Positions 38,133 through 51,779 of a DNA stretch of 64,000 nucleotides are shown here, piece by piece. The stretch comes from Apostichopus japonicus. Lineage: Eukaryota > Echinodermata > Holothuroidea > Aspidochirotida > Stichopodidae. The position numbers and the translations under genes are program-made. Each line of letters starts with the position of its first letter. The first letter of the stretch is position 1. Under the pieces are notes generated by a model. That model was given only the letters and a program-made list of their open reading frames with translations. It was not told where the DNA came from and made no database searches. The stretch lies in the NCBI RefSeq assembly GCF_037975245.1, contig NC_092561.1, forward strand, positions 5,756,001 through 5,820,000. The letters are read 5' to 3'.

Positions 38133-39642
38133 AAAGTGTTTTCTTCTAATGGCAATATGTGACATTCAGAGAAAAGACTAAAAGAAAATTTCTCTCTTAA
38201 TTCCGATTGAAAACCCTATCTGGAAATCTGGTTACTAAATTTAGATCAGTGGTCGTTTGAGGGTTACTTTTAAACTGATTTGGGTATAGGATCCAATTTT
38301 TGGCCTTTAACTGATGCGGATCACAACACAATGAAAATCATGTTACTATTAGAGCAATATGTAATTTCCAAATTAATTATGCAAAGCTGGGGTTTCTTTT
38401 ATTTTTGGAGGCAATATTATACATTTTGAGGGAATTCATCAAGGCAAGTTCACACTGCATGAAAATCCCCATGTTGATATTTTGGATGTGAATATTTTGG
38501 GACTTGATTCTGCAAGATATGCACGTTTGGCCTGACAAGATGAGCGGATCGAAATATTGTCAATATAAAACAGACACTACATCACAGCCACACTTGGCTT
38601 GAATTTATAGTGAATTCCCCTCAAAAATATTCTGGGTATTGTGTTAAATTTGAAATGTAGGCTACCTCTTTTCATCAGGAAGTGTAAAGTGTTGAATTTA
38701 AGAATTCCTCAGCAAAACCATTTTTTTTTCCTATTGCCAAAATATCATCTCCCTCTGTGCATGAGAGAATGAATTTATTCATTATTAAGAAAACACTGGA
38801 ATATTTTCAGAACTATATCTGTCTTGATATCAGCTGTCATTCATTTTTACTATTTTATTGCTTGATATGCCTAGAAATTTTTTGTAATTTAACCACTGAA
38901 AAAAAAAAAATTCATATGATCTTAAATTTGCAATTAAACTTTGCTTACAGGATGCCGGTTTCATCTAAATTGATGCAGAAAATGAATTTTTTCACCAAAG
39001 TTTTTTGAGTCAATTTCTTGTCACCAAATTTACTTCCTTTTAATGAAAGTCATCAATCAAACAGAAGCAAACTTCTTGCCTTGCCCTGGAACTTGTTTCC
39101 TCGGTTGAATGTTTTGGCAATTTTCACCAAGCTTGACATGAGTTACAGGTACATTTGTTCAAACTAAGAGACACCACCCACCCCCCCCCCAATGTTAATT
39201 AACAAGCACTGAGTAAAATATTAATAAATTCTGTTTGACTGCAAAATGAAGGCCAATAAATATCATTGTCATTGAAACACGAGAATGAATTTTATGTGAA
39301 CCTTGATAATATAGCATTTAGTCATAATGACAAATTGGTCAGTTTAAGTTTTTGCTCATTGTTCATTTTTTTTCTCATTGTTCATCTTTTTTCCCAGCAC
39401 TAAACAGTTTCTGCAATTTCTGCAAAGGATTGTTGGAATCTTTTCAATAATTTTCTTGATCTTATTTTATTTGTCAATATTTAAGATGTATTCATTTCGC
39501 TGAGTTTCATGGTTGGCCATCCTGACGCTATAGCTACTCATGCAGACCAACTTTTGCACTGTGCTATATGTGAAATACTGTAGTATATAATGTGTGCACC
39601 TTTGTTGCGAATATCAAGTTCTAAGTTTCAAACTAAAACAAA

Positions 39643-39800
39643 ACTGTTAGCAGACTGCTTATCCACTAAAGAGCCTGTGTAAGAGAATGTGTAAAAGTGA
39701 CGTTTCGATCCTAGCAGGATCTTCTTCAAAGGCCTCTGAAGAAGATCCTGCTAGGATCGAAACATCAGGCCCCCTTACTTTTACACAAGTTCTAAGTTCA
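39643..39800. mobile_element. Inverted pair of Penelope-type hammerhead sequences
   Basis: Two hammerhead-like sequences lie head to head around a GGCC centre at 39731-39734. The minus copy has stem II at 39707-39721, GAAA at 39703-39706 and an intact GTC; its CTGATGA is changed to TTGAAGA. The plus copy has CTGAAGA at 39736-39742, an intact stem II, GAAA and ATC in place of GTC. Both share the A for U change in the core, so neither should be fully active. On the minus side the copy continues through the same TTTTACACATTCTCTTACAC tail seen at 54.4 kb. The element lies in KCNQ intron 2. Confidence 0.75.
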
Positions 39801-40352
39801 TCCAAGTTGACTTGTCCGGTTGGAAATTCCCTACCTGTTGATGTTCTCCATTTTAAGCCCATTCTAAATTTATAGGTTTTCTCATTGATTTCGGTAATTT
39901 TCAGTCGATAAAAATCCCAATGCATTGATAGCAATGTAGTTCAAAAAATTGTTTCTTCGTCAATTTTGAAATTAAATATTTGTAAATAAAGTATAATTGC
40001 TTTTAAGCTATTTTGTGCAAGTCCCTAACATAAATATTTGGAAAATTTGACTTGTGAAAAGACAAAAATGAGGAAAGAATGGAATATTTAAATACTAGCT
40101 CAGTATAAACATTCCTTGGAAGAAAGATAAAATAAAAAAAAACGAAAAGAGAGAGAGAGAAGAAATAATAATAAGAAAGGAATCATATCTTTGTTTTGTC
40201 AGATGCAATTAATTTTTTTTTAGAAATACATAGCTAAATTATGTGACTTTCCTATAATTTGAGTTCTATCTTGCTCAACCCACATTGCATGTTACTGTCT
40301 CATATTTCTGCATTATTAATTTTTTTATTTATTATTATTTTTATTTCATCAG

Positions 40353-40479
40353 GAGATATTCCTAGTGGTCTTCTTCAGCGTTGAATACTTGGTTAGACTT
40401 TGGTCGGCCGGCTGCAGACAACAGTACCAGGGTTTCTTGGGACGGTTCAAGTTTGGACGAAAAATAATTCTTATAATCG
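40353..40479 (+). CDS. KCNQ1-like: KCNQ (Kv7) potassium channel, S2 exon (equivalent of KCNQ1 exon 3)
   Basis: The exon encodes S2 and the S2-S3 linker of the same channel. It reads [20 protein letters not shown] then [17 protein letters not shown], ending one nucleotide into a codon. The two S2 glutamates (in EIF and VEY), which in human KCNQ1 are E160 and E170 and pair with S4 arginines, are kept, as is the RLWSAGC signature. The 127-nt length and exit phase equal vertebrate KCNQ1 exon 3. The acceptor is TTTATTTCATCAG and the donor GTGAGT. EIxLVVFF and RLWSAGCR resemble KCNQ1 more than KCNQ2-5, which have RIWAAGC. The expected S3 exon, beginning with two nucleotides completing an Asp codon, was not found in the remaining 23.5 kb, so intron 3 probably runs off the window. 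Confidence 0.94.
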
Positions 40480-42359
40480 GTGAGTGGATTAAGTAGGGAT
40501 TACTTTGGGATTAATTGAGATTTCAATCTGTGGATTAGTGAGGACAGAGAGTGTCATGTAGTAGAAGTTAGTAGTATAGACAGCTGCTAGTATTAGCAAC
40601 AGTTGATATCTGATCAGATATGAGTGTGACATTTGGATTGGAATTTCTTCGTCTTTGAAAGAAGCCTCATGTCTTCAGTTAGTGGTACGTGGTGTAGACA
40701 GACTTATGAATGTCACCTACACAGGAATGGGTCGCCAAACCCACGGCTCACATACCGCCCGACTCGTCAGGGCCTGAATCAACTCCACTGTGGATAGGTG
40801 GAAATTCCGTGGCATTGTGCATGTGCCTAAATCATGGAGGTTGTTTCAAAGTAACTAAGTTCATTGCCCTCATGTGATTATAGGCATCATGGTTTCACGG
40901 GTATGTGTGAAGCAGTTTATGGGTCGAAGTGGCCTGATGTGAATCTTGGCTATGCCACCATGCCCTTCCCCTCATCATCCCTAACTTACTGCCCTAGGCA
41001 ATTTAAAATGACTTTCTGGATCAGATCCTGTCCTTGGTGAACATTCAGCATTAAATTGATGCTGCAGTGTCAGCCCCCCCCCCCCCCCCCCACGTGCTCA
41101 CGATCACCAAACAGGAAGTCAAGGTTTCTTTACTCTAGAGACGAAAAGGTGCTGCTACTAAATGCCTACCACTATGAATTTCAAATTTACCCACGTAACG
41201 AACAACCATGAATTCTTGGGTCAACACAGAGCTGCATGTGTTTACATTCCAATTTCACACCAAGCATGGGGGGGGGGTGTGTGATCCTTCCTGGCTCTTA
41301 GTCTATGGTGGGGATCAAATCACAGGGTCTGATCCTTGTTTACATTACAAAAGTCATCATCGAATTGCGGGGTTCAATACAGTGATCGTGGTATCATGTG
41401 AACAGGGCTTTATATGTTACAAGGGAAATGGGATTCAAACAAATACAATGTAAATCTTCAGGAGCCTTTTACAATAGTACAAAGTAATAATTTAGTACAT
41501 GGTAACATGAATAAACATGAGCTCCACAGGAAAACATGTATTAATGTTTTGAGTTATTCAAGTTACTAAACTGTACATTCAATATGAACAAACTCTTTCC
41601 CTTTTTGCGAGGAAAGAAAAACCAATGAACAAAAAACCCAGTCTTAAGCTGAGGCCAGTTTTGTTGCATAAATGTGGCATTAGGTCATTGAGAAGAAAAT
41701 AGAAAATATCTCCCAGGTCTTAATTCTTACTTACATAATTGGGAAGTAAAATCCTGTAAAGCTTTTCTAATATCAAAATCAGAGGAAGTGGTGGTTTCAG
41801 CATCTTACCCTTCCAAATATACTTGAAATACTGACCAAAAATTGGTCAGTTGTGGTAATTATAAATAAAACTTAGTCCTTTAGAGATATTTTAATCTATC
41901 CTTATTAATATTTTCTTTCCATTTTCTGGGGGGAAAAGGTTTACATGAATCATGTCAAACCCCCTTAAGAAGTTGCCCCCCTCTCTTATTTTACAATTTT
42001 AGCTTGCTTGTAGATGGGCTGAAACCTGAGTACGATTACACTGCATTATTGTCTATAAAGTAGTAACAGGATAGTTTGCTGTATATACAGTAGTTTACAA
42101 CAAAATAGAGGATATTCCTTCATATTTTTATTGGTGGTTGAGGGGGGGGGGGGGAATGGGGGTGGTATGAAATCTACATGTAGGTAATGAGCAGATTTCT
42201 AGAGAACTTTCAGTTTGGTGTAATACATACAGGTACAGTATAACCAAATATCAGTGATTAATTGGTCAAAAATCATTTTGGTCAAGTCAAAATATAACAT
42301 CATCGAGACACTTGTGGTTCAAAGGTTTGGCTTCCTGGATTTCATTATATATATTGTCA

Positions 42360-42670
42360 GACATATATGGAGTCTACTTTTCATGAAGAATGCTCCTTTA
42401 AGTCGAAAAGTTAAAAATCAAAACTACAGATGAAATGTTGTCTGAATGCAGACAGATGGAGTCTACTTTTCCTCAAGAATGCTCATTTAAATGTTTATAT
42501 GCATGCAGACATACGGAGTCTACTCTTCATCAAGAATGCTCCTTTAAGTCAAAATTAAAAAATCAACACTACAGTATGAAATGTCTGTATGCAGACATAT
42601 GTAGTCTACTTTTCATCAAGAATGCTCCTTTAAGTCGAAAAGTAAACAAGTGAAAAATATAGTTTGAAAT
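42360..42670 (+). repeat. Four-copy tandem repeat of about 57-92 bp
   Basis: Each unit starts GACATATGGAGTCTACTTTT then CATCAAGAATGCTCCTTTAA. Most continue GTCGAAAAGT and a poly-A-rich stretch; the second unit is shortened. Confidence 0.92.
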
Positions 42671-45600
42671 GTTTTTGTTTTTTTCAATACGGCACACTGG
42701 TCTGTGTATTTAATGGCTTGCAATGTTTCCCACCGTAGGTTCGTAAGCTGAATTTCGCAAGGGTATAATTGTTACCATACATCATATACAAAGAGTTTCA
42801 ATCATAGTTTATATAAGCATATTTAACGGAATGGATATCCACATCTAACCACAATGCAAAGAGATTGATATTTTTCTGTTCCATATACACTATTCTACGT
42901 GTAGTGTAGCATGCTACGGTAGTGTATAAGTTCCATATTGTTGAAAATATGACAATATGTAAATCATTTTTCAAATATGAAATGTATGAAATGTTTTGCC
43001 GAAAAGAAATGAGTGCAGTATATTGAAGAGCTTAGCATACATAGACTCCGGATGTGTGACCTGATTAATTCGCAGGTGTCATTGCAAGTGTCCTACCTGT
43101 ACCGCGTCAGATTTTTTTTCACAGTGGTTCTACTCGTAAAAGCGAGAGGTTAGCATGTAATATATACATGTTTGAGTAGTCGATTGAGAACATGATTTCA
43201 GAAAACATCAAAAAAAAATCTGTTCCTAATACGTCATCTGCCGTGGAAGCAGTTGTTGTTTTCATTACAGATATATTTCCATTTCTTGCTGCTATGTAAA
43301 GCCAACTTATGTTACCCCTATTGACATAATGGTACTAACCAAAGCTTCAGGTATATGGACTATTGTCTAGGGGGTTAACAAATTCTGTATCAAAAGCAAC
43401 ATGTTTTAACAATTAAAAGACATGTCAAGTACATAATATCATCAACATTTGCAACTTTAATAGTACCAAGTACAATTCATTTGATAATTTTATTCAGCCT
43501 GTTGATTGCTTTCTCTAACACTAACAAACAGTGCAGATCCTACGCTTGTAGTAATTTATAGCAACCTTTTCGAGAAATGACAGTCTGCCTTCACTGGCCA
43601 AAGGACTTACTACTGGCAACGAAGTCTTTGGTTTTCAGTACAATGTTTCTGTATGCTAAAGTGTTAAACGAATTAATACCGTGCAATAGTAATTAGCAAC
43701 TTTGTTATTCGTGTTATAGTCATTTCTGACTTTGCAATCCACTGTCACCCTCACAAATTTGCAAGGTCGGTAAAAGTGACTCCATTAAGTTTTCAACCCC
43801 TTTCCCAAAAAGGGGTAAAACTGTAACATTTGTCATCTGATCAGAGTGGCAAAATGCCAAGCAATTACTTAAGTGGAGTTGTGAGTGATATCAGTACTAG
43901 AATTGAATTTCAAAAATTCAATATATATACATATATTGAAATCGTAATGAGGTTCGAAACCAGTAAGAAAGGTCGTAATTAATATATTATATATATAAAG
44001 ATATCACAACATGAATGTAATTCCAAGAAACTTGAAAAACCTTGACTGTTTTGCTCCAATAAATTGCAGTAATGTTTGGTAGCTGCTGTTAGCAATATCA
44101 GTCATCGCTGCAATTATTAAACGTTGTCTGGCAGATACTATGGCCAGTGGAGCATTCCTGTGAATGGTAACGTCTCGGTACGTAACATTTCCATGCTCTC
44201 AATTTAATTTAACCTGTTAAATCGATGAAATACTGTCCAGGGTCTGAATATTAGATCCTTGGAGTGTGATAAGATGTGTTGTACATGTGTATTTATGCTT
44301 CCCTAGGGCACCATATGTTATGAACGTTTCCAACATCCCTCCCTCGTTTTCCACCCCCATCCCCCCACCACCCCCCCCCCCCCATTTCAATCTAGTATGT
44401 CAATTACAGCTGTCTGGAGGCATTTCATTCTTGTGAATTCGTTAAGGTCGTTGAGATCCCGCTAATGGTTGGCTAATTCCCAGTCAAGTGTTCCCAGGCA
44501 TATCTGCATGGAACAAACAGATACATAAATATAAAGAAAAGATTTTCGGCGGATTGATACATTTCAAATGATCTAATGTTGAAGGATGTGGGCTAGCATA
44601 TGTCAGAAACAGTTAATGGATATATCACGTAGAAGATATGGAAAATATGAGAGCTGAACCTGTTTGCATGATGATGGTACAGATGACAATTAAACTTGAG
44701 ATGTTTCAGATTTTTTTTAAATGTAAATTTTAAAAAGTAATTCCTCCTATTTCTGATTTCTGTTATCGTGCTGAGTGTTTCATGACATACACACAGTAAT
44801 TGTTTCTATATATCAAGTTCCAACCACACAGTACAGACAGTATCATGCAGTACATCAAATCATGTCAAAAAACTGTCAAAAAATTAATTCCCATCTGTTG
44901 TAATTTATTTCTTTATTAAGCTTTGTTGTTGTTGCTCTTGTTGTTGTTGTTGTTAAGTTTGTCTTCATCTTTCATAATTTGACTTAAATTTAAATTGAAT
45001 GTATGTCAGACGTTACGAAGTGTACCGTCAGCAGGATCGGGCATTAGAATATCGTAGAAGTAGTCACGGAAATAGATAAAGAAAAACCCTGTTTTGTAAG
45101 AAACAGTACTGTGTATGTGCCTAAATATGCAGAGCACTATTTGTGGCCTGCTATGGACAGATTTATTATCAAGGAAGACTCAAGCTGACAGCTTCCTCAT
45201 GTGTGATTTAGTGGTAGTTTGTACTAATACTGTACTTGGTTATTTCAAACTTTGATAGCCCTAGATGATTGATGCACGGGAAAAGACGTCACAGGCACAA
45301 CATGGTCACGCAAGCCTTTCCCCTCCTCTTTCTCGTTACGGGAAACAGAGGCGTACGTGCCGCCGATTCCAGCTTAATAAAGGCAAATATACAGACAGTT
45401 CTATAGACAAAGAAAGGGTAACTGCATGATGCGTAGATGAAGATTGGACAGATTGAGCAATTTCTCCTTAAGGTTTCATATTATGAATAAAAGAAAATGA
45501 AATGGGAAATGATGACCAAAAAATATATATTGAGCATAATAATGTTGTCTCATGTATCCATTGGGCAGTTTTATATTAAATTGCATCTATAGGTTGTGTG

Positions 45601-45707
45601 GTGTCCTAACAGCTTGCAGATCTGGGATATCTGATCTCAAAAGAGATGCAAAAAAGTAAAGAAAGCAAGCAACTATAATATATGTGAATTTGAAAAAAAG
45701 TATGAAT

Positions 45708-46890
45708 GGTATCAATGACAGTCCCTTGGTATCAATGACAGTCCCCTGGTATCAATGACAGTCCCCTGGTATCAATGGCAGTCCCCTGGTATCAATGACA
45801 CAGTGCCCTGGTATCCTTGGCAGTCCCCTGGTATCAATGACTGTCCCCTAACATCAATGACAACTCCCTGGTATCAATGATAGTCCCCTAAGATCAATGA
45901 CAGTGCCCTGGTATCATGACAGTCCCCTGGTATCATTGGCAGTCCCTGGTGTCAATGACTGTCCCCTAACATCAATGACAACTCCCTGGTATCAATGATA
46001 GTCCCCTGGTATCAATGACACGGTCCCATGGTATCAATGACAGTCCCCTGGTATCGGTGACAACTCCCTGGTATCAATGACAGTCCCCTGGTATCAATGA
46101 CAATTCCCTGGTATCAATGACAGTCCCCTGGTATCTATGACAGTCCCTGGTAGCAATGACAACTCCCTGGTATCAGTGACAGTTCCCTGGTATCAATGAC
46201 AGTTCCCTGGTATCAATGACAGTCCCCTTGTATCAATGACAGTCCCCTAACATCAATGACAACTCCCTTGTATCAATGGCAGTCCCCTGGTATCAGTGAC
46301 AGTCCCTTGTATCAGTGGCAGTCCCCTGGTATCAATGTCAGTCCCATGGTATCAATGACAGTCCCCTGGTATCAATGGCAGTCCCCTGGTATCAATGACA
46401 GTCCCCTGGTATCAATGACAGTCCCCTGGTATCAATGATAGTCCCTTGTATCAGTGGCACAGTCCCCTGGTATCAATGACAGTCCCCTTGTATCAATGAC
46501 AGTCCCCTGGTATCAATGACAGTCCCCTGGTATCAATGACAGTCCCCTGGTATCAATGACAGTCCCCTGGTATCAATGACAGTCCCCTTGTATCAATGAC
46601 AGTCCCTTGTACCAATGACAGTCCCCTTACATCAATGACAGTCCCCTAACATCAATGACAGTCCCCTAACATCAATGACTGTCCCCTTGTATCAATGGCA
46701 CAGTCCCCTGGTATCAACCACTGAGTCCCCTGGTATCAATGATAGTCCCTGGTACCAATGACACAGTCCCTTGGTATCAGTGACAGTTCCCTAACATCAA
46801 TGACAACTCCCTGGTGTCAATGATAGTCCCCTGGTATTGGTGGCAGTCTCTCGGCATCAATGACTGTCCGCTGGTATCAGCAACAGGCCT
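45708..46890 (+). repeat. 20-bp minisatellite, nearly 1.2 kb
   Basis: The unit GGTATCAATGACAGTCCCCT is repeated close to sixty times with variants such as CTAACATCAATGACAACTCC. The 20-bp period is not a multiple of three, so frames across it (YQWQSPGIND-type) are not protein evidence. It lies in KCNQ intron 3. Confidence 0.97.
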
Positions 46891-49800
46891 CTGGCATGGA
46901 TTGCAAGCCATGATATCTATGCAAATGGAGCAAGCTTTTTTATACTGCTTTTGATAAAAAAAAAATAACATATTTATATACTTTGCCAACTAATGCGAAG
47001 AAATTGTGGATATGGAATTTTAATACAAAGTTCCAGAAAAAGAGCTGACATAATAAGCGATTTTGAAGATAGTGGAAGCTAATAATTGTGAATCAAATTG
47101 GTCATGCAGTTTCACCTCGACTTTGTATCATGCCTCACTCTCTATCCTCATGTGACCCACTTGAAACAATTTGATTTGCTCTATAATGTAATTATACAGA
47201 CCCTAACGAAACCAGGTTGTCAGATGACACCATAACAACATGTTCTTTGAGTAAGTAAAAGTTGATTGCAGGCATCCATTGTGCCTGGTCTGCAATTATA
47301 TAGTTCCGGATAGGTAGGGGATGACATTTGAAAAGTAAATATCAGGAACACAACCTTCTGATATCACTCGAGGAAGATATGTGTAAAATGTAAGTAAAAC
47401 AAAGTTTCCGGGTAATTAACTAGTTCTGTCAAACTTTCGTTTGTTGTATGTAGGGTATTGTTCAGTTGTGTTAAAGTTTCTCATAAATTTAAACCTGTAA
47501 TTTAGATGTGGCAACATCAACAAACTAATAATAATCATAAAAAAAAAAACAGACAACTTTTACTTAATATTGTATTTGCTGTGGGTCTTATTTCTGAAAG
47601 AAATGAAGATAAATAGCATTTATGGTTCAAAACTTGTAAGTCATATATAATAAAAAGGAGAATTAAAAAATAAACAAGTTGGGTTTTGTGTTGAGATCAT
47701 TTAGCCAGACTAAACAAATGAGAACAAATTTGGTAAAGAGTAGTGTCTGGCTAATTAAGATTGCAACTTACTGTCCCAATAGCAGCTTTATAATGACTGA
47801 ATCAATTAAGTATTTAAGTAATTAAGTAATGTCTATCAGGACATTGTCTGTCTATATGAACAACTGGATATATTAGTGAAAAAGTACCAGCCAACCATAC
47901 ATGTAATATTTGTGGGACCTCAGTTTACATAATTTTTATATCATAAATGAAAATTCTTGATCCAAAACATTATGACAGTCAATTAAACCTCAAATGAATA
48001 TTCAATAGATTGTAATTTATGTGATTCCACAAATTTGGTCACCCATATGAGATTTTTTTTTTTTTTTACATCATTTTCATCACATTTTCATCATTTTATA
48101 CTTAAAATAAATCAGAAATTGGTAAATGATTCTATAGCTGGACCGAAAACTGAAATTCATTGGTGATTGGTGATTGGTGATTTTAATATTGATTTTAATA
48201 TTGAACCACTGTAGACGCTCATTTTATGGCTCTGTTTTCGGAGCCTGGATATACGACGTCCTGGAAGTCAACGGAAATACTTTGTAGAAGCATTTATATA
48301 CGTTCACCACCTTACTTCCTTTACTCCCTTAGGGGTCATATGGTTTAATGTGGCCTAATTTTGTCTGGTGACATTTACCAATCATACCTGCTCATTCTGT
48401 TGTTTAGGGAGAAAATGGGGGGGGGGGGTTGGGAATAATCCATATGATTTCCACAAGGACCTGCTGTATGTAGTAGCTGTAAAAAATGGATAAATTGTTA
48501 AAGATTTTGAAAATGGGACAAGTGTTATAAAGCTGTTAGTTTCTTTCAGCTAGATTATAGTCTGGGAATATCTAGGTCTGAAATATGGCAGAATTTAATG
48601 AGATCGTTTAAATCGGTTCTCCTACAATAGTTACCTACTTTCAATGTTTAGCATTACTGGCGCCAACGATACTGTTTTACTACCTTACAAAATGTACTTT
48701 TGTAAGTTTTATGTACACAGTGCTACATACATAATGTCTTCATTATAGCATCAAAGCATATATCTTGACACCAAATTATTTTAGAGAAGTCTATTGCTAT
48801 CACATGCATCACAAAAAGTCACCAAATTTACTATCTTTGCCATAGAAAGTGCTTCGAGGATGCTGTTTTGGCCCCCAAAAAGTGATGAAAACTTCCAGCA
48901 CCTTTGTTAAGCAATGAACTTCAACCACCAAATTATCTCTTTGATTGATGCAGAATATTCCAGAAAGTGTAGCCAAATTAAAAAATGTCCTCGCAAAATA
49001 ATGGAAAATTTAAGAATGACATGGATGGTGAGGGTCCTTACATTGTTTTAATTGTAAACAGTTTAACTTTAAACTTGCTTTAGTTTAAAGGAGCATTCAG
49101 TCATTAATTTTATTCACATATATAGGCTGATTTCTTAAATTAATTTGGAGCACATATCTTTAACTCTCTATGAATATAAACATATACAGTAGCTTAGTAA
49201 AAGAGTTACCACCACCAATGAACAATGCACAATATGTATTGTTCTTTAAGCGTGTATGCTTGTATTAGTCAAAACATGAGAGATTGAAGTAAAGTACGCA
49301 GACTACTTGCAAATATGTACAACATTAATATTTCAAAACATGCAGAGATACATACTTTATGTCTACTGTAGATATCGCTGTAGGTATCTAAGTACTGTAG
49401 TTATACTGTATATTATTATGTATGTATGTACTTGTATGTATTTGATATTATTATGCATTATTATGCATATTATGCATTATTACGCATATTATGATATTAT
49501 TATGCATCAATTCAACACCTATGGAAATGGGATGACATTCACTTGCCCCTCGGCTTTCCGGTCGTATGTACTTTACCGTAATTAAACCACGCAATTTTAA
49601 ATTATTAAGCTTTTTTAGATCTATCAAAATATTTCACTTTTAATAGAATAATGTAAAAATATAGTTTGTTAAAAAAATGTGAACTCATAAGAAGTAGTTT
49701 GTTCAAATCCCAGCATTTAAGGGACTTCATCTGAGCACTTGCATGGCTGAATTTGATCAATTGACCTTTTACGATCTCTGTTTTATAAACATTAAAGGTC

Positions 49801-50342
49801 TATGTTGGATGGATTAGAATCCAGTCACTTCACGTGCAGGCTTGTAAAGAAAAACATTTCAAAGACACAGACAAATAGACAAATGCCTGTCATTGTTTAT
49901 AGTAATGTGTTGGTGTTTGATGTCCCTGGTCTTTCAAACTCTTGTTCCTTGGATCTGTTTTAATCACTGGGAAAGTTGAACACATCTACAGTAGCTATAA
50001 ATCAAGTCAAAACGCTTTTGTCTTTGCCACTTTATGAAATATTTTTGTAACATATGAAACCACTGCACTTACGAATCAAATGACTATCGTAAAGGTCATC
50101 AAAATGTCATCTGGATTAATTCCTGGGCACCCTGTAATCTAGAAAGGTAAACAGTATGACCGCATAGCGATATCTGCGCAATATGTTACATGAGACTACA
50201 TAGTAAACATGCGAGCACTGCAATTGCATCTAGGCACAAGATCTCCAGTTTATAAACCATGCATTGCTAAAGGGCACATAAACAGCAAATTAAAGATCTT
50301 GCAATCAAGTGGTCCCATGTATTTACAAGGTTTTCATTCTCT

Positions 50343-50533
50343 TGACCTCATATGACCTTTTACCCTCACAAAAAACAAACAAATTGACCTCATATGACCT
50401 TTGACCTTCACAAAAAACAAACAAATTGACCTCATATGACCTTTGACCTTCAAAAAAACAAAACAAATTGACCTCATATGACCTTTGACCTTGACAAAAA
50501 ACAAACAAATTGACCTCATATGACCTTTGACCC
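50343..50533 (-). repeat. 42-bp tandem repeat built of nuclear-receptor half-sites (5 units)
   Basis: Each unit carries TGACCT, four bases (CATA), TGACCT, then T and a third half-site, followed by a C/A-rich linker. Read on the minus strand this is AGGTCA half-sites in DR4 and DR1 spacing. DR4 is exact in all five units (first half-sites at 50343, 50385, 50427, 50469, 50511). DR1 is exact in units 2-4, has one change in unit 5, and is lost in unit 1. Known binders of DR1 include HNF4 and RXR dimers, and of DR4 thyroid-type receptors. Function here is unproved. Confidence 0.85.
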
Positions 50534-51779
50534 TCATTAATAGTAAAACAGAAGGATCCCCCTGATTCTTACAGATGTATTAAGTTCATAATTGAACTTT
50601 TAAATTTTTTTGGATTACTTTATAAAATGTTTACAAGATTTCATATTTAGAAAGGTCATCAGAATAAATTGCCCTCAATTTACTAGAAATGTCGAACAAT
50701 TTCTTTACTTACTGTACATGGTACTAACACTTGAAGAGTTCTATTTAACAATTTTGCTCGGAAACATTGTGCGTCATTGATCGAGTCATGCATTAAATAT
50801 GTATAATTCAGCTTCCTTCATTGTTAGGGAAATCATTAAGAGATTTATCAGGATTATATATCACCATGACAGTAAGTTTGATAAACTTAAGCAACTTTTA
50901 GCTCTCTAAAGTTTGTTGCCAATGTCCTTTCTAAAAAACTGCTTGATGACTCATTTTTTTAATGCATGTATTGTGGGACATACAACTCTTTGTAACTCTC
51001 TGCCAAAGGATTAAGTTCTTCCCTGTGCTTACAGGTTTAAAAGGAGGGGGGGGGGGTTGGGGAGGGGGGACATGGTAAGAAAAAAATGTGAGGAGGTGAG
51101 AACACACTGTGTGTTAGTTCCAATCAAGTTGAATAGTAAAGTTCTGCTTGTTTAGACACTCGTCCAGGTTCGAAAGTTAAGAAAGACACATTGCAAATTA
51201 ACAGAAAAATTACTCACAAAAAATCTCGACAGATTAAATATATTCTAGGTTTTGATCCGTTCCTAGTTGTGACCAATATGTTTTATAGGCCTACAGTTTT
51301 CCATTACTATCCTCTGCCTTGTGCTACAAGTGCAATAAAAGCCAGTGCAAAAATGCTATATGTCACCCATAACATTGGTCTCAAAATTTGCCACAATTTC
51401 CCGCTCAAACGCAAAGAATCTGGATTGCTTCAGATATATATACTCTGATATATTTATTGACATTACAAGTAAACTGTATATATTGGAAATGCACTGGCAG
51501 ATTTAGCCACTAACATCTTCCCTGCATTTGGTTTAATTTCTTTTTTGCTTCTGTATATTTGGTAATTAATTTCATCCAGGTCTCCCTGTGATATATACTA
51601 CCCCCCCCCCAAATCACCAATTTCCCATCATCTCCAAACTCCCTCGCATCTTCAGTTAAGTTCCAGCCATTAGCAGCGCTTTAGCCCAGGCACATACAGT
51701 ACCTGAGAACCTTTTACTTTTTTTCCCCCCTCAACACACTAACATATAATCTATATACACTGTGACAACTGACTTTAAC

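Noticed and set aside
39687-39934. Opposing frames over the hammerhead pair
   Set aside because: Both are shadows of the inverted repeat and contain no known domain.
45708-46890. Regular 20-bp repeats resembling a CRISPR array
   Set aside because: There are no unique spacers between units, no cas genes, and the DNA is eukaryotic; it is a plain minisatellite.
50323-50537. Repeat-containing protein on the minus strand
   Set aside because: The 42-bp tandem repeat keeps two overlapping frames open; there is no start context or other coding sign.
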